Part shown: in pieces, positions 34,401 to 43,390 of the stretch
Layout: each line of letters begins with the position of its first letter
How positions within the stretch are numbered: the first letter of the stretch is position 1
DNA from: Gammaproteobacteria bacterium
GTDB taxonomy: Bacteria; Pseudomonadota; Gammaproteobacteria; HK1
Reading direction: 5' to 3'
Assembly: GCA_022822245.1 (NCBI GenBank)
Contig: JAJECB010000136.1
Location: 1-58,607 of the forward strand
Length of the DNA stretch: 58,607 nt
Notes under the pieces: model-generated
What the model was told of the DNA's origin: nothing
Seen by the model: the letters and a program-made list of their open reading frames with translations, nothing else
Databases searched by the model: none
Program-made: the position numbers and the translations under genes

Positions 34401-35100
34401 CGCACGGCTCAGGGTGACCGACGTCGAGGCCGGCTACGGCAGCAACGTCGTGCTGCGGGGCGTGAGCCTGCACGTCGACGAGGCCGAAATCGTCTCGCTG
34501 CTCGGCGCCAACGGGAGCGGAAAGTCGACGATCCTGAACACGATCAGCGGCTTCTTGCGGCCGACAAAGGGCCGGATCGAGCTCGACGGCCGTCCGATTC
34601 AAGGCCAGGCGCCGCACGAGACGTTTCGGCGCGGGGTGGTGCAGGTCTCCCAGGCCCGCGACCTGTTCGGCGATCTCACGGTCGAGGAGAACCTCAGGCT
34701 CGGCTGCATCATCCGGGGCGACGAGCGCCTCGGGCTCGAGCAGTCGTTCGAGTACTTTCCGCGCCTCGGGGACCGGCGCGAGCAGCAAGTCAGCACGATG
34801 TCGGGCGGCGAACAGCAGATGGTTGCGCTCGGCCGGGCCTTGATGAGCCAGCCCCGGATCCTCCTTCTCGACGAACCGTCGGGCGGGCTTTCGCCGCGCT
34901 TCGTCGAGGAGATCGCGAGCATCATGCACCGGATGAAGGAGGACGGGGTCACGATGCTGCTGGTCGAGCAGAACATGCGGCTCGCCCTCGAGATCAGCGA
35001 CCGCTACCTCATCCTCCGGGACGGCCAGGTCATCGACGCCGGCTCCACCGCCAACATCGAGGGGTCGCACGACGACATCGTCCGCGCCATCTACCTTTAA
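34390..35100 (+). CDS. livF: Branched-chain-type ABC transporter ATPase LivF (second system)
   Basis: 236-residue ATPase. A TTG at 34390, inside the end of livG, is the probable start; no ATG precedes the conserved VTDVEAGYGSNVVLRG text. Walker A (GANGSGKST), signature (MSGGEQQMV) and Walker B (ILLLDEPSGGLSP) are intact. Last gene of the second liv operon. Confidence 0.88.
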   Translation: MDADARLRVTDVEAGYGSNVVLRGVSLHVDEAEIVSLLGANGSGKSTILNTISGFLRPTKGRIELDGRPIQGQAPHETFRRGVVQVSQARDLFGDLTVEENLRLGCIIRGDERLGLEQSFEYFPRLGDRREQQVSTMSGGEQQMVALGRALMSQPRILLLDEPSGGLSPRFVEEIASIMHRMKEDGVTMLLVEQNMRLALEISDRYLILRDGQVIDAGSTANIEGSHDDIVRAIYL

Positions 35101-35225
35101 CCCGTGTCTGCGGCGACCCGCGCACGGAGTCTCGCCGACCCGATGTGCGTTCCGGCCCGGAACTGAGCCGTATTGGAGCCCGCGCCGACAAGGGCAGGCG
35201 GAAAGAGAGGACAGGAAACCCGGGA

Positions 35226-35732
35226 ATGGCGAGTTTGGAGGAACGGATTCGACGGCTCGAGGCCATCGAGGAGATCAAGCGGATGAAGGCGCACTACGCG
35301 TTGTGCGCCGACGCGAAGTACACCGAAGACCACCGGCGCAAGCCCCAGGACGAGATCGACCGGATCGCCCGGGATCAGGTCTCGGTGTTCACCGAGGACG
35401 CGATCTGGGACAACGGCCTCTTCGGGCGCTTCGAGGGGAAGACGGCGATCTGGGAGTTCCTACGCGCCACCCCGTGGAGATTCTCCGTCCACATGTACAT
35501 GAATCCGCTCATCGAGGTGCACGGCGAGACCGCGACCGGCTCGTGGGTGATCTGGGAGGTCGCGACTCTGGAGGAGTCGGACCAGGCCGTCTTCCTCTCC
35601 GCCACCCTCGACGACGAATACGTCCGCCGGGACGGACGGTGGTACACGAGCAAGGTGGCGATGACGAACCGGTTCATGACCCCGTTCGAAGAGCCCTGGA
35701 CGGAGAGGCGGAACCAGCCGTATACGCCGTAG
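35226..35732 (+). CDS. SnoaL-like/NTF2-fold protein
   Basis: 168-residue alpha+beta protein of the SnoaL_4/nuclear transport factor 2 superfamily: N-terminal helix LEERIRRLEAIEEIKRMKA, then FTEDAIWDNGLFGRFEGKTAIWEFL and RDGRWYTSKVAMTNRFMTPFEEPW. Such proteins act as small dehydratases, isomerases or dioxygenase subunits. The start at 35226 is the first giving the family N-terminus. It lies between the liv ATPase and an SDR gene, so it is likely catabolic. Substrate unknown. Confidence 0.8.
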   Translation: MASLEERIRRLEAIEEIKRMKAHYALCADAKYTEDHRRKPQDEIDRIARDQVSVFTEDAIWDNGLFGRFEGKTAIWEFLRATPWRFSVHMYMNPLIEVHGETATGSWVIWEVATLEESDQAVFLSATLDDEYVRRDGRWYTSKVAMTNRFMTPFEEPWTERRNQPYTP

Positions 35733-35847
35733 CGACGCGCTCCGGCGAGCCGGGCTTCGCCCGCGGCCTGCGGCACGGAGTCGGCAGGGTGAACGAAGTC
35801 GCCCTCACGATTCACGGATGGCGGGGATTCGAGCACGAGGACGCGGC

Positions 35848-36609
35848 ATGAACGACAGGAAGACACGGCGGCCGGTCGCGGTGGTGACCGGCGGGGCGCG
35901 CGGCATCGGGAAGGGCTGCGCGGAAGCGCTCGGCCGGCGGGGCTTCGACCTCGTCCTCGTCGACGTGCTGGAAGGCGAGCTCGAGGCGACGGTGGGGGAA
36001 TTCGGCCGCGATGGCGTGGCGGCGCGGGGTTTCATCGCCGATGTCGCCGATCACGGCCGGGCGCGGGAAGTCGTTGGCGAGGTGCTCGAGGGGCGAGCGG
36101 CCATCGACGTGCTCGTCAACAACGCGGGCACCCCGATGCCGAAGGGCCTGCTCGAGATCGAGGAGCACGAATGGGACCGGACCATCGACGTGCACATGAA
36201 GGGCTGCTTCAACTGGTGCCGGGCGGTGGCCCCGTCGATGCTGGCGAGCGGTGCGGGGCGCATCATCAACATCTCCTCGGTGAGCGCCCACAGCGGCGGG
36301 GTCACGCGGGCGGTCAGCAAGTTCGCCTATGCGGGCGCGAAGGCGGGGATCCTCGGGATGACCCGCGCGCTCGCCAAGGAGCTCGGCCCCGCCGTGTCGG
36401 TGAACGCGATCTGCCCCGGCGCGATCGCGACCGAGCTCACCGCCTCGATGCTCGAGGCGCGGTCGGCGGAGTTCATCGGCGGCATCTGCCTCGGCCGGCT
36501 CGGCACGCCGGCGGACATCGGCGAGGTGGCCGCGTTCCTCGCCACCGTCGAGCCGAACTACATCACCGGACAGGCGATCACCGTCGACGGGTTCCAGTGG
36601 GCGGTTTGA
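35848..36609 (+). CDS. SDR-family oxidoreductase
   Basis: 253-residue classical short-chain dehydrogenase. The cofactor motif TGGARGIG, NNAG, the catalytic serine in NISSVSAHSG and YAGAK (Tyr and Lys four apart) are all present. The start at 35848 is preferred over an in-frame ATG 30 bases earlier because GAGGA lies about 8 bases before it. It probably oxidises or reduces a hydroxyl/keto group of the compound imported by the second liv system. NAD or NADP use was not assigned. Confidence 0.88.
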   Translation: MNDRKTRRPVAVVTGGARGIGKGCAEALGRRGFDLVLVDVLEGELEATVGEFGRDGVAARGFIADVADHGRAREVVGEVLEGRAAIDVLVNNAGTPMPKGLLEIEEHEWDRTIDVHMKGCFNWCRAVAPSMLASGAGRIINISSVSAHSGGVTRAVSKFAYAGAKAGILGMTRALAKELGPAVSVNAICPGAIATELTASMLEARSAEFIGGICLGRLGTPADIGEVAAFLATVEPNYITGQAITVDGFQWAV

Positions 36610-36742
36610 GCGCAACGCAAGGGGAGACGAACCCGCGAACGGGTCGTTTGCGTGCAGATCGGCGCGCGTGCTCCCGCAGGACGGTTCCACCCCCAGGGCG
36701 CTGAAACGAGGACCGGCGGCCCGCCAGTTGGAGAACGGCCTC

Positions 36743-37966
36743 ATGTACACCGTCACCAGAGATCGCCCCCTCGCGACCACGATCACCGGCTCCCTGCCGC
36801 GCCCGGGCTGGTTCGTCGAGAACCTGCGCGGCCGTGCGTTCCTCGAGGCGATCGGCAGCGACTACCGGTATCGCGAGCAGTACTTCGACGCGGTGGCGGC
36901 GCTCGTGAACGACCAGGTTCGCGCCGGGCTCGACATCGTGACCGACGGCGACATGCGATTCGACACCGACATCGGGGGCCGTGCCTGGTTCGGGTACCTG
37001 TTCGAGCGCATGGATGGTCTCGGCGACATCGGCATGCGCCACGGAGGCTCGGAATGGGCCGCGAGGCCCGAGGGAGGGAGGGGAGCGGGGGTTCCCGCCG
37101 AAGCCGGGGTGGCGCGCGTGAACGTGGCGGGGGACATCCTGCACGAGGTCATGGAGGCACGCCTTCCCGCGCGCGTTCTGGGTGAGGTCGGCCGGGGCTC
37201 GCTCCAGTACGACGCGGTCTTCAGAGCCGCGCAGCGGCTGACCGACCGGCCGGTCAAGATCGGTTCGTGCTGCGGCCAGATGGTCCACAAGGTCGCGGTA
37301 AACGCCTACTACGACGCTCCGCTCGAAGCGGTCATGGCCTTCTCGGCCGCGCTCAACGAGGAGTACCACGCCGTCGCGGACGCAGGCGCCGAGATCCTCC
37401 AGGTGGAGGAGCCGTGCCTGCACTTCGTCGAGGGGAGCGACTGGGAGATCTCTCTCGACGAGTACGTCGATGCCTTCAACCGGGAGGTGAAGGGGCTCCG
37501 CGACCGGCTTGAGGTCTGGTGCCACACCTGCTGGGGCAACCCGCTCGCGCAGAAGATCGAGGCGAACTACCGCTACCGGCCCATCCTCGAGTACCTCGAC
37601 CGGCTCGACGTCGACGTGCTGACGTTCGAGACGGCAGACAACGGCGGCGCCGAGCTGCCCGAGATTGCGGCGGCGATCGGCGCCGGCAAGAAAATCTGCA
37701 TCGGGGGCGTCACCCACCGCACCCTGCAGGTCGAGACCCCGGAGGAGGTGGCCGCCCTCGTTCGTCGCGCCCTCGAGCACATCCCCCCGGAGCGGCTCCT
37801 CGTCAGCACCGACTGCGGCTTCGGCCGGCAGGGGATGAGCCGCATGCACGCGTTCTACAAGATGGTGTCGCTCTCGCGGGGCGTGAACCTCGTGCGCCGC
37901 GAGCTCGGCCTCCCCGAGAGCCCGGTCCCCGCCGCCGAAGGCCGCTACGACTTCCTCTCACGCTGA
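36743..37966 (+). CDS. MetE C-terminal-like (cobalamin-independent methionine synthase II family) protein
   Basis: 407-residue TIM-barrel protein related to the catalytic half of MetE. Zinc-ligand regions are visible: GSCCGQMVHK, VEEPCLHF, WCHTCWGNP and STDCGFGRQG. The N-terminus ATTITGSLPRP is typical. Stand-alone proteins of this family are often not methionine synthases but methyl- or thiol-transferases in catabolic clusters (for example coenzyme M-dependent). Here it follows an SDR and a SnoaL-like gene, so a catabolic role is more likely than methionine synthesis. Confidence 0.82.
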   Translation: MYTVTRDRPLATTITGSLPRPGWFVENLRGRAFLEAIGSDYRYREQYFDAVAALVNDQVRAGLDIVTDGDMRFDTDIGGRAWFGYLFERMDGLGDIGMRHGGSEWAARPEGGRGAGVPAEAGVARVNVAGDILHEVMEARLPARVLGEVGRGSLQYDAVFRAAQRLTDRPVKIGSCCGQMVHKVAVNAYYDAPLEAVMAFSAALNEEYHAVADAGAEILQVEEPCLHFVEGSDWEISLDEYVDAFNREVKGLRDRLEVWCHTCWGNPLAQKIEANYRYRPILEYLDRLDVDVLTFETADNGGAELPEIAAAIGAGKKICIGGVTHRTLQVETPEEVAALVRRALEHIPPERLLVSTDCGFGRQGMSRMHAFYKMVSLSRGVNLVRRELGLPESPVPAAEGRYDFLSR

Positions 37967-38006
37967 CCGCGCCCGCGCGCCTCCGGGGAGCGACGCCCCT
38001 CCCGTG

Positions 38007-38028
38007 GCGCGGGCATCCCTGCCCGCGC
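38007..38028. terminator. Hairpin between convergent MetE-like and hydantoinase genes
   Basis: GCGCGGGCA and TGCCCGCGC pair perfectly (9 bp) around a 4-base loop in the 173-base gap between convergent genes. It lacks a U-tract but may serve as a bidirectional end point. Confidence 0.5.
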
Positions 38029-38139
38029 GCGGTTCCGGATGGCGAGGCACGGTCGCCCTGGCACGGTCTCCGGAGGTACCGAGACGAATTGGAAGCCGCG
38101 TCCGGCAACGGCTCCGGAACGCTTCGGCGGTTCCGGCGG

Positions 38140-40170
38140 TCAGGCGGGGGTAGGGGCCGCCTCCGAAAGTTGCGGGAACTCGGTGCAGAGGGCGTCGAAG
38201 GCGCGGCGCACCTCCGAGCCGTCGCCGCGCCGTTCGCCCGGATCCGTCCGCTCGACGGTGGCGAAGATCCGGTGCTTGGCGTAGAACCGCCAGTGGACGG
38301 GGAGGCGCGCCAGGCACTCGGTGAGCGCGGCGTAGTTCTCCTCCGTCCAGACCTCCTCGAAGGCCCGCCGCTCGGCGCCGACGTCGTAGAAGCTGCCGTT
38401 GCCGCCGTTCCCGCCGCTCGCCCCGTTGCCCCCGTTCGCCCGGGCGGCGCGAAGGGTGCCCGTCGAGTCCTCGTCCACCGCCCCGTCCGCGATCACCACC
38501 CCGTAGGCATCGCGGGCGTGCTCGGTCGTCACCCAACCCCGGCGCCAGTCGAGGAGCACCGTGTCCGGCTCGCGCTCCAGCGGATCTCCCCAGCCGCCCG
38601 CGCCCCCGCAGGTGACGTGGATCACGTCGCCCGGGCCGATGGTGAGGATGTCCGTATTCCCGAGGTCGACCTCCCGGTTGGTGCCGGGGTTCAGGATGAA
38701 CCGGGACGGCGCTCCCGCGCGGCCGCCCGCGATGCCCCAGCCGGTGAAGCGGGTGCGGTCGCGGTTCCGCGCGGTGACCCGCGTGTTGGGCGAGAACGCC
38801 TGGAAGGTCATCTCCGTCGCAAGTCCTCCCCGGTGCAGCCCCGGCCCGGCGCTGTCCGGGGCGAGGCCGTAGCGAAGGACCTTGATGCCCGCCTCCGCTT
38901 CGTTGATCTCGGTGGGGGTGTTCTTGAGGAAGCCCTGGTTGGCGCCGGAGGCGTCCAGGCCGTCCTCGTCCGCGCGCCCGCCCGCGCCGCCCGTCATCGG
39001 GTTGACGGCGGCCATGATGCGCCGCCCGGTGCGGTTGTCGGTGGTGTTGACGTTCATGATCGGCCCGCCCGACCCCGGCGCGCCGGCGAGGCGCTCCGGG
39101 GCGGCCGGGGCGAAGGCGCCGAAAATGAGCCCCTGGAGCCGGCTGCACGAGAGGGTCCGCATCCCGACCGCGGCCGGGAACTTCGGGTTCACGATGGTCC
39201 CCGACGGCAGGATGCAGCGACACACCCGCCCCACCCCAGAGTTGAGGTAGAGCGAAGGGTCGAGCGAGTAGAGGACGTAGGTCATCCCGACCATGAGGAG
39301 GGTGTGGCGCTCGTCGCCGCCCGTGGGCATGTTGAGCGAGCTCTCGAGCTGCGGATCGGACCCCGTGAAGTCAAAGACGAGCTCGTCGCCGTCGATGACG
39401 AGGGTGAGCTTGAGGCGGCAGGGCCAGCCGTCGACCGCGTCCTCGTCCATGTAGTCCGCGAAGGGGTAAGTTCCGTCCGGGAGGGCCCGCACGATGGCTC
39501 GCGCCTGCGCCTCGGCGTAGTCGAGGAGGTCCGCCACCCCGTCGCGAAAGACCTCCACCCCGAACCGGGCGATCATCTCGCGGACCTTGCGCTCCCCGGT
39601 GTTGCAGGCCGCGATCTGGGCCTTGAGATCGCCCCAGTTCTGCTCCGGCGCCCGCACGTTGGTGAGGAAGAAGTCGAGCACTTGGCGGTCGAGCTCGCCC
39701 TCCACCAGGATCTTCGAGGGCGGCACCCGCACCCCTTCCTGGTGGATCTCGGTGAGGGTGCGCGAGAGCGACGCCGGCACCGCCCCGCCGACGTCGGTGT
39801 TGTGGATGTGCCCGACCGAGAAGGCGACGATCTCGTCCCCGTGAAAGATCGGCTTCCAGATGTGCATGTCCGGGGTGTGAGTACAGACGAACCCGGAGTA
39901 GGGGTCGTTGGTGAGCGCGATGTCGCCCGGGCGGTAGTCGTCGATCATCCCGATCACTCGCCCGTAGTTGAGACCCACGAACCACGTCGCCCCGAGCTCG
40001 GTCGGGGTCGCGAACGTCTCCCCGGCGGGGGTGGTCAGCCCGGTGGTGAAGTCCTCGGTCTCCTTGACGAATGTCGAGTGGGCGGTGCGATAGAGGGTGA
40101 AGGCCATGCTCTCGGCGGCCGCCCTCGTGTGGTTCTTGAGGACCTCGAGGGTGATGGGGTCGATGCGCAT
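38140..40170 (-). CDS. hyuB: Hydantoinase B/oxoprolinase family protein
   Basis: 676-residue subunit of an ATP-dependent cyclic amide hydrolase or acetone/acetophenone carboxylase-type enzyme. Family blocks include DIALTNDPYSGFVCTHTPDMH, GHIHNTDVGGAVPAS and GGGAGGWGDPLEREP-type text near 560. The ATG at 40170 is chosen because AGGAGG lies 10 bases before it. A Gly/Asn-rich insert (about residues 578-598) interrupts the late part. It follows hyuA with a 5-base gap, and the two subunits work together. Confidence 0.85.
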   Translation of the reverse strand: MRIDPITLEVLKNHTRAAAESMAFTLYRTAHSTFVKETEDFTTGLTTPAGETFATPTELGATWFVGLNYGRVIGMIDDYRPGDIALTNDPYSGFVCTHTPDMHIWKPIFHGDEIVAFSVGHIHNTDVGGAVPASLSRTLTEIHQEGVRVPPSKILVEGELDRQVLDFFLTNVRAPEQNWGDLKAQIAACNTGERKVREMIARFGVEVFRDGVADLLDYAEAQARAIVRALPDGTYPFADYMDEDAVDGWPCRLKLTLVIDGDELVFDFTGSDPQLESSLNMPTGGDERHTLLMVGMTYVLYSLDPSLYLNSGVGRVCRCILPSGTIVNPKFPAAVGMRTLSCSRLQGLIFGAFAPAAPERLAGAPGSGGPIMNVNTTDNRTGRRIMAAVNPMTGGAGGRADEDGLDASGANQGFLKNTPTEINEAEAGIKVLRYGLAPDSAGPGLHRGGLATEMTFQAFSPNTRVTARNRDRTRFTGWGIAGGRAGAPSRFILNPGTNREVDLGNTDILTIGPGDVIHVTCGGAGGWGDPLEREPDTVLLDWRRGWVTTEHARDAYGVVIADGAVDEDSTGTLRAARANGGNGASGGNGGNGSFYDVGAERRAFEEVWTEENYAALTECLARLPVHWRFYAKHRIFATVERTDPGERRGDGSEVRRAFDALCTEFPQLSEAAPTPA

Positions 40171-40175
40171 GATGC

Positions 40176-42236
40176 TCACGCCTCCTCCGGTTCGATGACG
40201 AGGTTCCCCCACCCGTCAACGCGGGCGGCGAACCCGGGGGGAACGACCGTGGTGCAATCGTCCTGGGCGACGATCGCCGGGCCCGCGAAGTGCTGGCCCG
40301 GGGAGAGGGTGGCGCGGTCGTGAAGGGTGGCGCGGCGCTCGGCGCCGTCGAGATGGACCAGCGCCGCGCCCCGGGGCGCGGCGGGGCCGGGCGCGAGAGG
40401 ACGTTCGGTCAGCTTCGGCTTCGGGGCGCGGCCGCTCACCACCAGGCGCAGGTTCACCACCTGGATCGGGGCTTGCGTGTCGGCATGGTCGTAGACCCGT
40501 TCGTGCGCGGCATGGAAGGCGTCGGCGAGGGGAGCGGCGCGCCCGCCCGCGATGTCGCCCCGGTCGATCACGGTCTCGATCTCGTAGGACTGCCCGAGAT
40601 AACGCATGTCCGCGGACCACACGAGCCTCGCCTCGCCCCCGAACCCCTGCTCGTCGCGAAGCCATCCGAGGGCTCGGGCTTGGAGCTCCCGCGCGTGGGC
40701 GTCCAGCGCGGCCAGCCCGTCGGCGTCGAGATCGACGAAGGCGGTGCGGATGAAGTCGTTGCGGATGTCCGCGATCAACCCGCCGTACGCGGAGAGCACT
40801 CCGGGCGTCGGCGGCACCACCGTCCGCCGGATGCCGAGGTCGCGCGCGAGCAGGCAGCCGGTCATCGGCCCCGCCCCACCGAAAGCGAGGAGGGTGAACG
40901 AGCGGGGGTCTGCCCCGTGGCGCGAAAGGAGCTTGGAGACCTCGAGGTACATGCCCGAGATCGCGACCCGGATGACGCTTTCGGCCGTCTCGGGAAGGGA
41001 GAGGCCGAGGGGCTCGGCGAGGGTGGCGACGGCCCGTTCGGCGGCGTCGCGATCGATGGCGACGGCTCCGTAGCCGAGGTCTCCGGCGCCGAGGAGGTTC
41101 AGGACCGCGAAGGCGTCGGTGATCGTCGGGAGGGTCCCGCCGCCGCCGTAGCAGGCGGGGCCGGGACGGGCGCCGGCGCTCTCCGGCCCCACCTTGAGGA
41201 CCCCGAACTCGTCAACCCGTGCGATCGAGCCGCCCCCCGCGCCGATCGAGGTGACGGAGACGGTCGGGACGTAGATCGGAAACTCGCCCACCATCTCGCC
41301 AGTGCCGAAGGCAGGCTTGCCGTCCTGGATCACCGCGACGTCCGCCGACGTCCCACCGACATCGAAGCTCAGCACCTCCGAGGCGCCGACCCGGGCTGCC
41401 ACGTCCGCCGCCCCGATGACTCCGGAGGCGGTTCCCGAGAGGAGCATCGCGACGGGGTCCGTCTTGCCGAGCTCCGCGGCCATGACCCCGCCGTGCGACT
41501 TGGTGATCATCGGCGGGGCGGGTACGCCGGCGTCCCGGAGCGCGTTCACGAGCGAGCCGATGTAGGCCGCGACCCGGCGCTGCACGTAGCCCGCGACGGT
41601 CGCGGTCACCGTGCGCTCGTACTCGCGGATGACCGGCCACACGTCGGACGAGAGGGTCACTGCCAAGTCCGGGGCGGCGGCGCGGATCGCGTCCCGCACT
41701 GCCCGCTCGTTGGCCGGGTTGACGTAGGCGTGGAGCAGGGCGACGACGATGGTGTCGGCCCCGTCCGCGCGGGCCCGCTCGGCCGCCGCGCCGACCTCCT
41801 CGGGGCTCACCGCGCTCTCGACGCTCCCGTCCTTCAGGGTCCGCTCGCCGATCCCGTAGACCCGCTCGCGGGGCGCGAGGGGCGGCGGCCGGCGCGAGAA
41901 GAGGTCGTAGGGGTCCGGGACCTTGAGGCGCGCGATCTCGAGCACGTCCTCGAACCCGCGGGTGGTGAAGAGGGCGAGCGCCGCCCCGCGGCGCTGGATC
42001 ACCGTGTTCACCCCCACGGTGGTGCCGTGCGTGAAATGGCGGATTGCCTCGGACGGCCATCCGTGACGGCTCGCGAGCTCCTCGATGCCGTTCATCACCT
42101 CGGCACCGGGGGTCTCCGGCGTCGAGAGGGTCTTGTGGGTGCGCACCGATCCCGTCGTCTCGTCGAAGACGCAGAAATCGGTGAAGGTCCCTCCGATGTC
42201 GACGCCGAGGCGAAGACCGGCGTGGGGCTCATCCAT
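40176..42236 (-). CDS. hyuA: Hydantoinase A/oxoprolinase family protein
   Basis: 686-residue ATP-binding subunit with the ASKHA fold: GVDIGGTFTDF at the N-terminus (phosphate loop 1), FTHGTTVGVNTVIQRRGA, LSFDVGGTSADVAVI (second phosphate loop) and SIGAGGGSIARVDEFG. It activates the cyclic amide with ATP. The start MDEPHAG at 42236 is adopted; the frame extends upstream without conserved text. It diverges from the MaoC pair with a 208-base gap. Confidence 0.87.
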   Translation of the reverse strand: MDEPHAGLRLGVDIGGTFTDFCVFDETTGSVRTHKTLSTPETPGAEVMNGIEELASRHGWPSEAIRHFTHGTTVGVNTVIQRRGAALALFTTRGFEDVLEIARLKVPDPYDLFSRRPPPLAPRERVYGIGERTLKDGSVESAVSPEEVGAAAERARADGADTIVVALLHAYVNPANERAVRDAIRAAAPDLAVTLSSDVWPVIREYERTVTATVAGYVQRRVAAYIGSLVNALRDAGVPAPPMITKSHGGVMAAELGKTDPVAMLLSGTASGVIGAADVAARVGASEVLSFDVGGTSADVAVIQDGKPAFGTGEMVGEFPIYVPTVSVTSIGAGGGSIARVDEFGVLKVGPESAGARPGPACYGGGGTLPTITDAFAVLNLLGAGDLGYGAVAIDRDAAERAVATLAEPLGLSLPETAESVIRVAISGMYLEVSKLLSRHGADPRSFTLLAFGGAGPMTGCLLARDLGIRRTVVPPTPGVLSAYGGLIADIRNDFIRTAFVDLDADGLAALDAHARELQARALGWLRDEQGFGGEARLVWSADMRYLGQSYEIETVIDRGDIAGGRAAPLADAFHAAHERVYDHADTQAPIQVVNLRLVVSGRAPKPKLTERPLAPGPAAPRGAALVHLDGAERRATLHDRATLSPGQHFAGPAIVAQDDCTTVVPPGFAARVDGWGNLVIEPEEA

Positions 42237-42444
42237 ATCCGCTTGACTCGGCTCCAGTCTCACAAGTTCGAGGAGCCGACTCGTCCCGTTGCCCGACCGT
42301 GCTCCGCTCGCTTGGCGCCATCGTACCGCGTTCCGGGGCGAAGCGGCAGGGTTGGAGCCACCCGGGGTTGCGCGGATAATGTCGCCGGCGCGGGCCGCCG
42401 CCGGCCCGCGAGGTCCACGGCCCGAGAGCGCGAGGAGGAATCGA

Positions 42445-42936
42445 GTGTCGGAGTCCAAGAAGGTCACGTTTCCCGTGGAAGCGACGCACATCATGATGTT
42501 CGCGCGCTCCATCGGGGACACCAATCCCGTCTACCACGACGCCGAGGCGGCGAAGAAGACCCCGGCGGGGGGCATCGTCGCGCCCCCGACGTTCGCTCAG
42601 GCGGTGGCGCAGTTCGACCCCGATCACGCCACCCGCCCCAAGTGGGGCGAGAAGTGGTTCGGCTCGGGCGCGGCCCCGAGCGGAATCGACGGCGACCCAC
42701 CGTCCATGGGCGGGCTCCACGCCGAGCAGCACTTCGAGTACCGGCGTCCCTTCCGGCCGGGCGACGTGCTGACCGCGACCTACCGCGTCGGGGAGTCGTG
42801 GGAGAAGCAGAGCCGGCGTGCCGGCAAGCTCTCATTCTCGGAGCGGCTCATCGACTACCACGACCAGAATGGGGAGCTCGTGTGCCGGGCGCGGGGCGTC
42901 GTGGTCAACACCGAGCGTCCGGTGGACCAGGGCTGA
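42445..42936 (+). CDS. MaoC-like (FAS1-type N-terminal) dehydratase subunit
   Basis: 163-residue hot-dog-fold protein. GTG at 42445 follows GAGGAGGAA. The segment ARSIGDTNPVYHDAEAAKKT resembles the hydratase 2 motif but with the histidine displaced (VYHD), as in the non-catalytic or N-terminal partner of heterodimeric (3R)-enoyl-CoA/hydroxyacyl dehydratases. The next gene supplies a canonical motif, so the pair probably forms a HadAB-like heterodimer. Confidence 0.82.
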   Translation: MSESKKVTFPVEATHIMMFARSIGDTNPVYHDAEAAKKTPAGGIVAPPTFAQAVAQFDPDHATRPKWGEKWFGSGAAPSGIDGDPPSMGGLHAEQHFEYRRPFRPGDVLTATYRVGESWEKQSRRAGKLSFSERLIDYHDQNGELVCRARGVVVNTERPVDQG

Positions 42937-42955
42937 GAAGGAGACAGTGACCACC

Positions 42956-43372
42956 ATGACAGCGAGAGAATTCAAGGTCGGCGACCTCCACGAGGAGGTG
43001 CTCGTCGAGGACCTGACCCGCACTCAGCTCGTGATGTACTCCGGCGCCTCCGGCGACTACAACCCGATCCACACCGACGATCTCTATACCCGCGAGGCGG
43101 CCGGCTACCCGGGGGTGTTCGCCCACGGCATGCTGACGATGGGGATGACCGGGCGGGCGATCACCAACCTCGTCGGCGCCGAGAACGTGCGCAAGTTCGG
43201 GGTGCGGTTCACGAGCCAGGTATGGCCGGGCGACACCCTGACCGCCGCCACCCAGGTGGAAGCGGTCCGCGAGGAAGGCGGCGAGCGGCTCGTCGACTTC
43301 TCGGTCACCACTACCAACCAGAAGGGGGAGACCGTCCTCACCGGCACCGCCACTGCGGTCGCGGCCGGCTGA
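42956..43372 (+). CDS. MaoC-family (R)-specific enoyl-CoA hydratase subunit
   Basis: 138-residue hot-dog-fold hydratase with the hydratase 2 motif YSGASGDYNPIHTDD (catalytic Asp and His) followed by GVFAHGMLTMGM. AAGGAG lies 12 bases before the ATG at 42956; a GTG at 42947 is an alternative but is only 3 bases from that site. It is 19 bases after its partner and converges on the second hyuB. Expected to hydrate or dehydrate a short acyl-CoA. Confidence 0.86.
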   Translation: MTAREFKVGDLHEEVLVEDLTRTQLVMYSGASGDYNPIHTDDLYTREAAGYPGVFAHGMLTMGMTGRAITNLVGAENVRKFGVRFTSQVWPGDTLTAATQVEAVREEGGERLVDFSVTTTNQKGETVLTGTATAVAAG

Positions 43373-43390
43373 GCTGAGGCCGGCCCGGGG

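Noticed and set aside
37519..40323. 934-residue plus-strand open frame antisense to hyuB
   Set aside because: Its sequence is Arg/Val/Glu/Asp/His-rich shadow of a well-supported minus-strand hydantoinase gene; long antisense frames are expected at this GC content.
40290..42950. 886-residue plus-strand open frame antisense to hyuA
   Set aside because: Mirror of the hydantoinase A gene, without any recognisable motif, and it runs into the MaoC gene in a different frame.
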